From Karstenula rhodostoma CBS 690.94 (lineage: Eukaryota > Ascomycota > Dothideomycetes > Pleosporales > Didymosphaeriaceae), in NCBI GenBank assembly GCA_010093485.1, contig MU001516.1, positions 524,184-588,183 of the forward strand: a stretch of 64,000 nt of DNA. The letters run 5' to 3'. Positions 51,701-64,000 of this stretch are shown piece after piece. The notes below the pieces were generated by a model. That model saw only the letters and a list, made by a program, of their open reading frames with translations. It was not told the origin of the DNA and ran no database searches. The position numbers were made by a program, and so were the translations under genes. The first letter of the stretch is position 1. Each line of letters begins with the position of its first letter.

Positions 51701-53670
51701 ACTATATAATTAGTCTACTTACTAGAGTTAATAAATATTAATTATAGGTAATAGCTATAACTACTAGACTATAATATAGAACTCTATAATAGCTAGGTAA
51801 AAAAAATAAAATAGCCTCTAGAATTTATATAGTAGTACTAAGGTATAAAAATTAGAATAGCTATTAAGATTATAATAACTTTATAGAATTAAATAGTTTT
51901 AGTAAAGTAAGTTAGTATATTTATAACTCTAGTATAAAACTTTATAATATAGGTATTTAATTATTAAGACTACTTATAATTTTACTATTAAACTTACTAT
52001 TAGTATTAATATCCTTACTATTATTATTATTATTCTAAACCTTATTAACCTTATATAGAGTAGTAATTTTAATACTTAATATTTACTTTCTACCTATAGG
52101 CCCGCTAGTAATCCCCTCTAGCCTAAGCTAGGTCTTTAGTATTTTATTAGTAGTATAGATATTAGGCTTTTCCTACTTTACTAGTATTATCTAGATATCG
52201 AGCTAACCTATATATAGGGTATATTTAATCTAGTAATTTATAATCTTATTATATAGTATAAATAGGAGAATACCCTAGTCTAGCTACTAGATAAGGGTAT
52301 ACTAGTATACTACCCTTACTAATTATTTTTAAAAGATATCCCTACCCTCTATAGGCTAAACTAATTCTATTAATATAATAATTACTTTAGTATAAATAGA
52401 ACCCTTTTTATACTAGTTTTATATTATATTATTACTAATAATAGTATTACTATACTAAATCTAGACTATTTTCTTAATATAGACTTAGTCTAGTAAAGTA
52501 GTTACCTATTAAGTTTTAATATAGATAGTAACTATATTAGTATTATAATAGATATAGATATTATAAATAAAATAAAAATTTTTATTTATATTTCTATATA
52601 GATATCTAGTAGTAATATTTATATTATTCTAGCTACTAGTATATTTACTATTACTTTAAAAGATAGAATTATATCTATATTAAGTTTATAGGAATAAAGT
52701 AATATAGTATATAGATTATTAGTTTCTAAGTATCTATACCTTATCTAGTAATATATATATAATAAGGTAGGATATTTTTATTAATATATAGAGGTTTATA
52801 TTATTTAAAATAGGTTACTTAATAATCTAGACTATAGTTAATTTATCTAGTACTATAATAAAAATATAAATAGCCTACTCTTTTATAATAGCCCTATTAC
52901 TAGGTATAATAAGCCCTATTATAATATAATTCTTTTTCTACTTTAGGGCCAGCCTTTTAATATATATAAGCTCTATATACTAAGTCCTATTAGAGATATC
53001 TATTACTATATAGAATAGGTTTTTTAATTACTTATCTAGCTATTTATTTAGTTACTTATCTAGTTATTTATCTAGCTTACTTAATAATATACTAGACTTA
53101 TTAGTATCTATCTATATATACTTTAGTAAAGGGACTATAGTAAAGGAGAAGAGTTATTTCCTCTATTACTATAATACTATAGTAGAGATATCTAATAATA
53201 GGATTAGGCTAGTCCTTTATAGTCTAGGCCTCTATATAAAAGGTAGTAGTCTATTTTATACTAGTAATTTAGCTATATTAACTAGGTAACTCTAAATATT
53301 ATTAGATATAATATTACTAGTAAGTATTTTATATAATAGCTAGATAGTAGACTAAATAGAGTATATAATAAAAACTAGTTAATAAATAATATTATTATTT
53401 TTTAGTATTAGCTAGCCAGTACTATATAACTAACTAGGTATATTTTTCTATAAGTTTAGAGTAGTAGTCTATTAAAAAAATAACTTTATATAGTTTTTAT
53501 TTAATAGCTTATAAGTAAAAATATCTCTAGAGATAAAAAAACTTTAAGGACTACTATTTTTTATATTTATAATAGCCTTAAATATATTAGACTAGTATAT
53601 ATCTACTATATTTCTCTAGATATATAAAAGAATTTAGCTATATAAAAGGGCTATATATTAGGGTTATTTA
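51700..53670. other. Unrecognised decayed sequence between related repeats
   Basis: No gene could be assigned. About 53,020-53,085 shows a run of 12-base-like units (TTATTTATCTAG type). The flanking sequences at 51,173-51,700 and 53,625-53,895 are related, so this may be the interior of one element. Confidence 0.3.
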
Positions 53671-53671
53671 T

Positions 53672-53895
53672 TTATTCTAACTTATATATACTATAGTACT
53701 AGAAATTAAAAAAGGGACATGTTATATATAACTACTTTAGGCCTAGTATAAAAATAGCTTTTATTTCTAATTTTTATATACTATAATATTAGAAGTTAAA
53801 AAAGGGACACGTTATATATAATTACTTTAGGTCTAGTATAAAAATAGCTCCTATTTCTAACTTTTATATACTATAATACTAGAAATTAGAAAAGA
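53672..53895 (+). repeat. 90-bp tandem repeat
   Basis: AGAA(A/G)TTAAAAAAGGGACA recurs at 53,701 and 53,791, and in shortened form at 53,881, an exact 90-bp period. Each unit carries GTTATATATAA(C/T)TACTTTAGG and ends in TATATACTATA. The ACATG and ACACG within GGGACA(T/C) are among the rare surviving CpA sites. Confidence 0.85.
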
Positions 53896-54419
53896 TATAT
53901 AGTAGAGCTATAGAGTCTTACTACTATTTAGATATAACTAAAGACTACTATTTACTATTAGCTAAATACTATAGATACTAACTAGAATCTAGAATAGGAT
54001 AAAATCTAAATCTATATTATCTATTTATCTAAATACTATATATTCTACTACTAAGAGTATAGGAAAAATATTAAAAACTTTAATATATACCTTTTATAAA
54101 AGTATAGTATACTAGTAAAAAAAAGAAAAAAATTTATTTAGAACTATATCTACCTCTAAATATAGAAGTCTTATAATATAAAACTATTATATCTAGACTA
54201 GCTATTTATTAGTATACTAGAGAAGCCTATTAATAGGCTATAATACTAGTAGTTTAACTATAGTTATTTTACCTATAATAAAAATATAATATAGAAGTAC
54301 TATAAAATAGTATATAGACTATTATTTAAAACTAGCTCTAATATATTCTATTAGCTAGTTTTAATATAGTTTTTCTTTTTAGTATTAGATTAGTTATACT
54401 ACTTTATTATCTAGGTACC

Positions 54420-57400
54420 TATTTAAGATAGTAGTATAGAGGTAATAAAAAAGGACTAGATAAAAATAGAAAAGCTACTTTAGTAGTTTATAACTAGATA
54501 GAAAGAGGAGGAGTAGTAAATATAGATTATAAATACTAAGATTATAAAAATTAATAAAACTAGCTAGTAAAAGTTTATAGAATAGTTAAAATATTTTATA
54601 AACTATAATTATATTTATCTTATTAATATAACTAAACTACTATACCGGGATAAACTAAAGCTTTAGAAAGCTATATAAGTAATAGAAAAACTAGTAAAGA
54701 AGAGTATTTAAGGGCTATTAACTCTACTATATAAGACTAGGTAATAGGTAAAAAGTATAAAGGTAAATAAAGTTAATTAGTAATTAATAGTCTAACTATA
54801 GAATTCTAAGAGCTAAATATATTATACTAGATATATAGTTATATTTATCTACTATATACTATATATTATAACTAATAATAAAATAAATAGTATTAACTAA
54901 AAAAGCGAGACTATAAAAAGTAATAATAGTAGTAGTAATAGTAGTAATAATAATAGTAATAATAATAATAATAGTAAAAGTAGTAGTTATATTACTAGAA
55001 TTAATTCTATAAAGAATATATAGGAGATATTCCTATAATAGGGGAACTAAAAGGTACTAGTTTCTATACTCTAGAATACTCTAAATAGTAATAATAAAGC
55101 TATATATATAAGTTATTTATATATAATACTTAGTATATTTATCTTTATATTCTATACTAGTAATTTATTTAAGTATATACCTATATACTTTACTATTATA
55201 CTTAGATTTAATATAAAGATATACTATTTATATATAGTAAAGAATTATTTATATTTTATAACTAGCTTTATATACTATATCTAAATAATTAGTATTAAGT
55301 ATTATCTACTATATATATAATAGGAGGGGTAAGGTATAATAGAGTATAAGTATTATCTAAAAAAAAGAAAATAGTTTCTAGTAAATAAATTATTTAGCCT
55401 AATAAGCTAGCTACTTAGTCTATTAGTCTATAGTAAATTTATTATAATAAATATAGATAATATAGGTAATACCTTCTAATTAAAGAATAAAAAGGTATTC
55501 TACCTTTATAATAAATTTATTATAATATATAACTTCTAGATAATAATCTAAGAACTTCTTATAGAGATAAAAAATTATTTCTAAAGTAAGCTAATATAGA
55601 TTTATAGCCCTATCTAGTACTTTTCTATTTAGTTTAATTTTATTAAAAATAATATTATATATATATAGTAAGGTATATCCTTTATTATATATAATAATAA
55701 TAATCTAGAGAATAGACTATAATAGATACTAGAATAGATAATATAAAATAGATATAGTTAAAAGCTCTATAACTAGAATTAGATAGAATAGAATACTATA
55801 TATATAAGAAAGTACCTATAGTAGGTTTAGTATTTTAAGAAACTACTATTTATAAATATTTATATTAAGTAGGGCTAGTCTAGTTAGGGTATAGAGATTA
55901 TAATAATATAGTTTTATAATAAAATATTATAAAACTAGAATATTTTTATTCTAGATAGATAGGTTATAATAGTAGTATACTACTATAAGTTATAATTATA
56001 ATAGGATAAGCCTAAAATTATTTTATAATTCCTATTTACTTATCTATTATAGATACTTATTATATATCTAGCCTATATATAGCTACTTAAGGAGTTTCTT
56101 ACTATAAATATTCTAGATAGTAGCTTTACTAACTATCTATAGACTAATAAGTAGAGTATATAAAATATTAAGTATTTAATATAAGTATTAAAGTATAAAA
56201 TAAATAAGTATTTAGGGATAAAGTTAACTATACTAGACTATTAATATATAGTAATTAATATTAGATACGAGATAGTTAGAGAGGTATTTAGGTAAAACTA
56301 TTAGAATAAGGTAGATAAGGTTAAAGAGGTAAAGGTAAATAAGAATAGTAAAAATATACTAGAGTTATAGAATATATAAATAATAGTAATAGGTCTAGAA
56401 AACTATAGTATACTAATTAATATTATAAAGTATTTTAGTAATTACTTAATTAAAATATTTTAGCTACTAAGTAAATACTAATATTAATTTCTAAATATAA
56501 ATAGATATAAAGTAAAATTTATTACTATTACTATTACTATTATATTTAATACTACTAGAAAATAATTATATAAAGATAATAATAGTAGTAATAAAAATAT
56601 AGTTCTACTATAGAGACCTAGTTTAAAATTAGTAGGTATTACTAAAAGTACTATCTCTAGAGTTATATAATAAGTACTTAATAGTTCTACTATTTCCTTT
56701 AAGTTAAATAAGTAGAGGTAGATACTATTTACTATAATAGATAGGTAGATACTACTAGTAGTTATATTTTCTATAGATAAAAGTAAAAGTTTATTATTTA
56801 TAACCCTAGCCTATTTAGAAAATTCTAGTATTATAATAATAATAATACTATTCTATATATTAATTATAAATCTTATAACCTATATATATAATCGTGGTAT
56901 TAACTATTTAGAGTAATAGTATAATAAAATAAATCTAGTACTAGTAGTTTTTATTAGTACTAATATTACTAGTAGGGTAGGTTTTATAAAATATACTAGT
57001 ATACTAGATAATAAAAAGTAGCTATAGTAAATAATAATTAATAAGTACTACCTTATTATTATATTAAGTAATTAGTAGTCTAAGCTAGTTAGATTAAAAA
57101 TACTATAATTACTATTATATCCCCTTATACTACTTACTACTATACTTTTACTAGTACTAGAAAGGGTACTAAATAGTATTATACTAATTCTAGCTACTAT
57201 CTATATTTATAGTAATACTATAAGGTCTATTATTTAATACTATATATTTTACTATATATCTAATAAGATAATATATAAGGTAGTTACTATATACTAGTAA
57301 TAATATAAAATTATATAGGATAATAAAAAGAATATAGTTTACTACTATAATAGAGTAGTATATAATAAGCTAATAATAATATTAGACTATTTATTCTACT

Positions 57401-58000
57401 ATACTAATATAGTTAACTAGATAGAATTACTAGAGGTATAGTTATATAATAGGGGGTTTATTATAGCTACCTCTATACTAGGTATTAGGGTTAACTTTTC
57501 TAGTATTATATTTATTCTATATATAGGTATACTATAGAGTATAATTAATTACTACTAGAAGAGTAAATATACTAGATATATTAGTAAAGTAGCCAACTTA
57601 GTAATTATTATAGAGTAGGGTAAGGTAAAGAGATAATTATAATATAGTAGAAATATAATAGATATATATATAATAGGTATATTTATTAAAAGTAGTATAT
57701 ACTAATATAATAAGATAAATAAATATATAAATAGAATAAAAATTATATATAATAATATTAATTTAGCTAGATATAATTAATATAGTAAGGGATAGTTTAA
57801 TTAGTAGTAATTATAGTTATATATAGTAAGTAAATAGTAAATAGTAGAGAAAAGGATAAATAAATTATATATTAATTATATTATCTATTAGATACTAGAA
57901 AAGAAGGGCTAGTAGGTATATAGAATAATACTATATATAGTATAGTATTTATTAAATAAAAGTAATATAAATAGATTCTAGATTAGAGTATATAATACTA
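54420..58000 (+). pseudogene. Second, distinct RecQ-type helicase pseudogene
   Basis: A different family member from the copy 2/4 gene. At about 54,570-54,660 a frame reads WLKYFINHNHIYLI-like sequence. At about 56,170-56,275 it reads NKYLGIKLTILDY*YIVINI, resembling the W-R-H-I-A-I segment before the helicase core of fungal OrsD-RecQ proteins. The P-loop position (about 56,774-56,800) reads DKSKSLLFITLAY. Motif V (57,452-57,510) reads GFIIATSILGIRVNFSSIIF, followed in the same frame by YIGIL*SIINYY*KSKYTRY (about 57,525-57,580), where RecQ enzymes have the Q-E-S-G-R-A-G-R block. The stops fall at Gln or Trp positions. This is a strong family match despite decay. Left and right ends are approximate. 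Confidence 0.75.
54905..54985 (+). repeat. TAA/TAG trinucleotide repeat
   Basis: A run of TAG/TAA triplets (AGTAGTAGTAATAGTAGTAA type), probably the RIP-eroded form of a trinucleotide tract inside the helicase pseudogene. Confidence 0.7.
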
Positions 58001-58300
58001 GTAACTATTATAGTTACTAAAAATACTAAATAAATTAGAAATAATATATAATAGAGTAGAGTATAGTAAATATATATTAATAGCTAAATATAATAATTTC
58101 TATAATAAGGACTATATTAGAAATAATAAAGGGGCTAGAGGTAATCTAGTAATATAGGTTTAAGGGGTAATATAGGCTTAAGGGTAAAGATCTCGATTAT
58201 TAACTATACTAGACCTGGCTTAGGTAGTAATATTCTAAGTATATCTAGAATAAGTTTCTAAGTAATATTATAGTAGTTATAATTTATATTCTTAAATAAT
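57885..58300 (+). repeat. Direct repeat Y, left copy
   Basis: This matches about 60,062-60,420, with shared segments TTAGAAATAATATATAATAG and GAGGTAATCTAGTA and a similar right part (AGTTTCTAAGTAATATTATAG versus AGTTTATAAGTAATACTATAG). The copies lie about 2.2 kb apart in the same orientation. Confidence 0.6.
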
Positions 58301-58650
58301 TTAAGAAAAAGGACTTACTTATATAGCTATATATCTAGCCTCTACTACTCTATAGCTAACTATATTATAGAAATAAAATATAACTATTAAATTATAGCTC
58401 TAAAAGAATATTTCTTTCCCCTTTCTTTTATATATAACGCGTGGTAAATATTATAAAAATAACTAAACTAAATTAGAACTAGTATAGGTAGTTAACTAAT
58501 TAAATAGTATATAGGTAATCTATCTACTATATAATTAGCTAATATTAATACTAGTATTTATAGCTAATAGCCTAAAAACTCTTAGAGATATATTAGATAT
58601 ATAAAAGTATATTACTAATATAGGGGAGCCCTTATAGATTACCTCTAATA

Positions 58651-58770
58651 GGCCTAGAATAGCTTTTTATTTAATATACTAGCCTAAGATAACTTTTTAC
58701 TTAGTATACTAGTCTAAAATAGCTTTTTATTTAGTATACTAATTTAGAATAACTTTTTATTTAGTATACT
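58651..58770 (+). repeat. 30-bp tandem repeat, four units
   Basis: There are four consecutive 30-bp units starting at 58,651, 58,681, 58,711 and 58,741, each of the form CTAGAATA(G/A)CTTTTTATTT followed by AGTATACTAG. The unit length is a multiple of three, but no frame could be confirmed. Confidence 0.9.
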
Positions 58771-60061
58771 AGCCAAGACTAGAAGGCTTTTAAATAGACT
58801 TATAGTAGGTTATAATAGAGGCCTAGTATTCCCCTATTTATTAATTTAAATTATATCTATACCTATAGGCGTCCCCCCTATTTATTAACTCGAGGTATAT
58901 TATAAAATAATTATTATCTAAAATATAATATTTATATTATAATAAATATATATTATACTTCCTTTTATCTTTAAATACTAACTACTATAGTTAGATAACC
59001 CTATCTATAATTTTAATATAAGTTTTAATAGTAAATATTATAAAAATTAAAATAGTTATACTCTTACCTACTATAGAAATTAATAATTAAATTAACCTTT
59101 CTTTATATTTCGATTTCTTTTAGTATTTAATAATATACCCTTAGTATTATTAGTAATATATTTTATATTTTAGTTATTATAGAAATAGCTCTATTATTAT
59201 AAATATTACTAGTTTAATTTATATAGAATTTAAGTAAGGTAGTTAAGAGAGTAGGTTAAAATTAGTAACTCTAATTTAGTTTAGATTATAATAGGTAAAT
59301 AGGCCTAAGATTTACTTAGACTATATAAAAGAATTTTAAAAAGTCGGGCTATAATATTATTTATATATAAATAGAAACTACCCTAGACTATTATAATAAT
59401 ATACTCTAAAAGTAGTCTAGTAATATTTTAATATTATAATATTAATTCTCCCTTAGTTTTAGCTACTTATAGAGGTATTACCCTAGTAAATTAAAGTACT
59501 TATAATTAGAATAGCTAAAGAGGTATCTATTCTTAGTACTATTAGTATATAGATATTAATAAAATATATACCTAAATATATTTAATATTAAATTTTATTT
59601 TACCTTAATTTTATATTTATTATAAGCTAATATACTCTAGATATAAAATAAAAGAGTAGTTAATTCTAGTTAAAATATAATATTTTTTATTAGATAAGGA
59701 AGGTAATAGAGTTAGCCCTAGTATTACTAGCCCTAGTATTACTAGTAATCTAGAACTATATACCTTTCTAGATAAACTTAAATAGAATTTATTTAAATAG
59801 CCTTAAACTAATTTCTATATATTTATATACTAGTAATACTACTACTATTTTTTTTATAATTAGTAATAATATCTTTATTTTAAATATTTAATATTAGTAG
59901 TAGTAAAATATTTACTAGTAACTCTATTACTATTATCCCCTTTATAGCCCTTTTTACTAGACTATAATTTATTATTTACTAGTCTATTTCTCTAGTATTA
60001 TATATTTATAATTTATAATATACTAATATTATAGGGTTACTTAATTATAAAAAGGCCTTAT
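58771..60061. other. Unrecognised decayed sequence
   Basis: This is AT-rich sequence between the 30-bp array and direct repeat Y (right copy). It holds scattered C-runs such as GGCGTCCCCCC near 58,869. No gene or element end was recognised. Confidence 0.3.
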
Positions 60062-60420
60062 TATAGGGTATATAATATATTAGGTACTAGAATAAAAAAA
60101 CTAGTAGGTATATAAAATAATACTCTATATAATATAACCTATAATAATATATAATACTAGAAGTTACTATAGCTACTAAAGATATTAGATAAATTAGAAA
60201 TAATATATAATAGAGTAGAATATAGTAAATATATACTAGTAACTAAATATAGTAATTTTAGTAATAAGGGCTAGTATTATAGAAGGGTAGGAGGTAATCT
60301 AGTAGTATAAATACCTAGATATACTAGATTTAACTTAGAAAGAGATATTTATAGTAGGTATAGAGTAAGTTTATAAGTAATACTATAGCTATTATAATTT
60401 AGATAATATAGAAGTTTTAG
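60062..60420 (+). repeat. Direct repeat Y, right copy
   Basis: See the left copy at 57,885-58,300. The pair could be terminal repeats of an insertion about 2.5 kb long or a segmental duplication of the helicase pseudogene's 3' flank. Confidence 0.6.
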
Positions 60421-61915
60421 AATATAGAGAATATTTAAAGGTAAATATAAAGGAATTAAATTATATAATTAAAAAGAGATAAGAATAGTATTAGAAAGCT
60501 AATATTAATATTTAGGTCTTTAAGTAATATTAGTAAATTATAGCCACTAAAATAGTATATAAAATAAATATAAAATAATAGAAATAATATAATAGATATA
60601 TTTATATAATAAAGTTATATTCTAGTAAAAATAAAAGTTAAATAATATAAGTAATATAAAACTAAACTATTTTATTTCTCTCTCTATCTTTAGTTTTTTA
60701 GAATTTATATTTATACCCTACCCTTATTATTAGTATCTAGGGGCTAGGGTAGGCTCCTATTATACGTTTTCTTAGCCTATTATATACTCTACCCTATATA
60801 CTCCTATATCCCTATATATACCTTTAGAGGTTTCTAGTATTATACTTTCTTTACTACCTTAAGTAGTTTAACTAGCCTACTAATATTAGTATTACTCTAA
60901 ATTATATCTATTTATAATAGCTATATTTACTACTTTATCTCCTTTATATAGAAGTCTAAATTATATATAAAAATCTATTTATTATACCTCTTAACTATAG
61001 CTATTATATACTAGTTAGTTACTAGACTATAAAACTATTCTAATATATTAATTATATTTAATATAACTAGACTAATAAAACTCTAAATCTATATCTTTTA
61101 GAAATTAAAAAATATTATATTTTTATACTTAAACTATTTATCCTTCTCCTTTTTATCCTTATATATAAGTACCTGGCTAATAAGTTTAATAGATATACTA
61201 GAGTCTTTAATAATATATATTTATATCTAGTCTATTATATTATTATAGCTAGTATTTAGATTAAAGTAGAAATAGAGGGAAAGTATAGTACTATACTTAA
61301 CCTTAAAGGCCTAGATAGAAGGTTAAAATAGGGATAATTATTATATAGTAGGCTTATTAAATAGAATACGAGATAGTATATATAATAGGCTTATAATACT
61401 TAATATTAAGGCTATAGTAATATAGTATTAGTAATTATATTAGAATAGTAAAGTATATAGTTTTAGAAAAGGTTTACCTTATAGAATATATATATTAGGT
61501 AGAGGAAATAGCTAGAGGGTAAATAGTTCTAGTTATATATAAATAGGGTATTTATAGTATAAAATTATAGTAGATATATATTATATATAAAGCTATAGCC
61601 TATACTAGTAAAAAATTTCTAGGGGTAAAATATAAAAAGTAATATAGTATAAAAAAAGGGTATAGAATAGATAAATAATAGTATATAAATAAATATAATA
61701 TTATATAAATAAAAAATTAGAGTAAATAGAATATAGTATTAGAAAGTATAAAACTATATCTCTTTACTATAGAAATAAAAGAGGATTCTAACTACTAATA
61801 CTATATAAAAATTATTTTTAAAATATAGATATAATAGAATATAAAGTATATATAAAGGGTATAAAAATAGTTAGTAATAGTCTATAAATAAATACTAGAT
61901 AATATAAAATAGATA
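60421..61915. other. Unrecognised decayed sequence
   Basis: Nothing recognisable was found; reading frames carry stops throughout in all frames inspected. Confidence 0.3.
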
Positions 61916-62175
61916 TATTAATAGAGAATAATATATTAATAATAATATATTAATAATAGTATAATATAAAATAATATATTAATAATAGTATATTAATAGT
62001 AATATAATATAAAGTAATATATTAATAGTAATATAATAATAGTAGTATAATATAAAATAGTATAATATAAAATAGATATATTAATAATAATATATTAATA
62101 GTAATATAATATAAAATAGATATATTAATAATAATATAATATAAAATAGGTATATTAATAATAGAATAATATAAA
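61915..62175. repeat. AT-rich low-complexity repeat
   Basis: Irregular repetition of TATTAATAATA and TAATATAAAATA words over about 260 bases. The words differ in order, so it is low-complexity sequence rather than a clean array. Confidence 0.8.
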
Positions 62176-63760
62176 GGATAGATATAATATAGAATAAATA
62201 AGTAAAAATAGATATTATATAAAATTATATAATTAGAGAGTAGTAATACTAATATATAACTATATAGCTTAATATTAATATAGAAATATACTCCTTTCTA
62301 ATATTTTCCTTTCTTTACTATTTTTTATTATTTTACTTTTCTATTTTTATATACTTAACTAATATCTCTATTTCTTATTTATCTATAATAGCCCTATCTA
62401 TTATAATTAAACTTTTTAATAAAAATATAGAGATTATTATTTCCTTTAATATCTAACTTAAGGCTAGTAGTAATATTACTAAAATAGTAAAATATATTCT
62501 AATCTCCTCTATATTATAATATTATCTATTATTAATATTTTTATTATAGACTAATTTAGTAATACTAGAGCTTAATAAACTATATAGCTAATATAGCCTA
62601 CTTAATAGTATTTTTATAATTAAGAATAAAACTTACCTATATTTATTTTTATTTATAGGTCTATTTCTACTAGGCCTTATTCTAATTATTAATACTAATC
62701 TAATCTATAATATCTAGAATATTTTTTTTTTAATAGATTTAGTAGTAATAATACTAAATACTAAATAATACTAGTAAGTATATTAGATAAGTTCTAAATT
62801 AAAAATAATACTAAAATTATTTTTATTTTAATTATATAGCTTATATCTATTAGTAGGAGTAGGTAATAGTATATAGTTTAAATAACTAATTTTATAAATA
62901 TTATAAACTAGAATAGGGTACTTATAGATAAAAATACTATAGTAAAATTCTAGATAGTCTACTATATACTTATAAAAGAAGTCTAAATTTTTATATAAAT
63001 AATAATTTAATTTCTTTATTTTTAATACTTTTATATATAGTTTATATATATAAGACTATTCCTTTTATTATAACTATTATATTAGGCCCTATATCTAAAC
63101 TATTAAATATACTAGCTAAAATTTATTTTTATTTAGTAAGTCTTATTATAATAAAAGGTATATAGGGGTAAGTAGCTATATAAATAAAAGCTATTTATAA
63201 ATCCTAGCTCTAGTATTTTACTTTATTTATTATATACTAATATAAAAAGAAATTTTAATACTAATTTTATTTTAATTTTCTATATTTCTATATTAAGTAC
63301 TATTAACTCTATATAATACTAAACCCTTTTACCTTTTATTTTAACTCTTACTCCTACTTATATTCTTACTCTAGTACCTCTAACCCCTATATATTTATTA
63401 TTTTAATACTAATCTTATTATATAGCCTATTATTATTACTATTTTAGTTTTTTAACTTTTAGTATATTATAGCCCTATCTATATTCTATAACTAGATATT
63501 ATCTACTTATATAGTACTATATTTAGTATAATTACTCTATCCCTATACTAGCTATACTATAATACTATTATAATAACTCTAAAAACTATAAGCTCTATAT
63601 TAATCTATTTAAATTACTTAATATACTAGCTAGCTATATTATTAATATATATAGGCTAGTAAATATTAATTTTAATTATTTACTTATTAGCTACCTCTAT
63701 ATCTATCCTAGTAACTAGTATATAAATATTAATACCCTATTTTATAATATTAAGGTCTAG
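62176..63760. other. Unrecognised decayed sequence before copy 5
   Basis: This is pyrimidine-rich in its right half (about 63,230-63,500), which recalls the minus-strand coding-like tract of the helicase elements, but I could not align it. It ends at CTAGACTAAGTA, where the copy 5 leader begins. Confidence 0.3.
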
Positions 63761-64000
63761 ACTAAGTATATTAGGTTATAGGATATATACTATATATCCT
63801 ATAAAAAGTAGTACGTGTATAAAGTAGTAATACCTAATATCCTATTAACTAATATTTAGTATTCTATTAACTAATACTAATTATCCTACCTATTAACTAA
63901 TACCGATTATCCTATTAACTAATACTTAATATCCTATTAACTAATACTAATTATTCTATTAATTAACACTCGATATCCTATTAACTAATACTAATTATTC
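63761..64000 (+). mobile_element. Helicase element, copy 5 (left end only, runs off the window)
   Basis: The leader TATTAGGTTATAGGATATAT starts at 63,769, and a 22-bp array starts at about 63,826 and runs off the edge. This copy keeps more of the unmutated sequence (ACGTGTATAAAG, AACACTCGATATC), so it is less RIP-damaged than the others. Confidence 0.8.

Larger units (their letters stand above)
9312..64000. repeat. RIP-saturated AT-rich block
   Basis: From about 9,312 the sequence turns AT-rich and stays so to the right edge. Reading it by eye, CpA and TpG are almost absent while TpA is everywhere, the mark of C-to-T change at CpA on both strands (RIP). CpT and ApG survive better, but repeat copies also differ by C/T and G/A in other contexts. 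Literal translations of former genes have stops mainly where Gln (CAA, CAG), Arg (CGA) or Trp (TGG) codons would be expected. No intact gene is present. Everything annotated inside this block is a decayed copy, and boundaries are approximate unless stated. Confidence 0.92.

Noticed and set aside
12811..63830. Telomere repeats (TTAGGG/CCCTAA)
   Set aside because: Only isolated CCCTAA or TTAGGG words occur (for example near 48,081 and 53,655). There is no tandem run.
9312..64000. AT-rich block as mitochondrial DNA or a linear plasmid
   Set aside because: The specific lack of CpA/TpG, LTR pairs with target duplication, nuclear-type retroelements and RecQ genes fit RIP-damaged nuclear repeats. 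No mitochondrial gene, tRNA or rRNA was seen.
9312..64000. AT-rich block as a centromere
   Set aside because: Possible in principle for RIP-rich DNA, but nothing seen is specific to centromeres, and helicase repeats point rather to a subtelomere.

Overview
The window looks like nuclear DNA of a filamentous ascomycete (Pezizomycotina, probably Dothideomycetes; the class is an inference). The evidence is a DUF6606 giant protein gene with a short GT-AG intron, an F-box gene, an AsaB/CmcJ-type gene, and a very AT-rich block showing the signature of repeat-induced point mutation (RIP). It has two compartments. Positions 1 to about 9,310 have balanced base composition and carry genes. Positions from about 9,310 to 64,000 hold almost no CpA or TpG dinucleotides, carry no usable reading frame, and consist of decayed repeats.

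Gene compartment. The 5' half (about 1,435 codons) of a DUF6606/DUF3638-type gene runs on the minus strand from 4,376 off the left edge. Upstream of it on the same strand, about 4,390-5,511, is an unrecognised coding-like tract with two in-phase introns. A complete single-exon F-box gene lies at 6,512-8,101 (+). An AsaB/CmcJ-like gene starts at 8,649 (+); its 5' half is clean, and its 3' half acquires stops, a frameshift and a lost metal-ligand position as it enters the AT block.

AT block. Read literally, and allowing for C-to-T and G-to-A changes, several decayed gene families can be named. A large repeat occurs five times in one orientation (left ends near 12,814, 17,945, 29,161, 31,371 and 63,769). 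Each copy begins with a shared leader and an array of 22-bp repeats. Next comes a minus-strand coding-like tract of unknown function, then a plus-strand tract with an OrsD-like Cys/His segment followed by a RecQ-type helicase. This resembles telomere-linked helicase (TLH) repeats, so the block may be subtelomeric. Copy 1 is truncated and joins a Ty3/gypsy-like gag fragment. Copy 3 is only the left 2.2 kb and abuts copy 4 directly. Copy 4 is split by a well-defined 5,530-bp Ty1/copia element with 285-bp LTRs. A second, distinct RecQ-helicase pseudogene lies at about 54.4-58.0 kb. The rest consists of tandem arrays (156, 70, 260, 90 and 30 bp periods), direct repeats and unrecognised decayed sequence. 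Two assembly gaps fall inside 22-bp arrays.

The genes at the left do not form an evident pathway. Their common interest is their position at the edge of a RIP-saturated, helicase-repeat-rich block.
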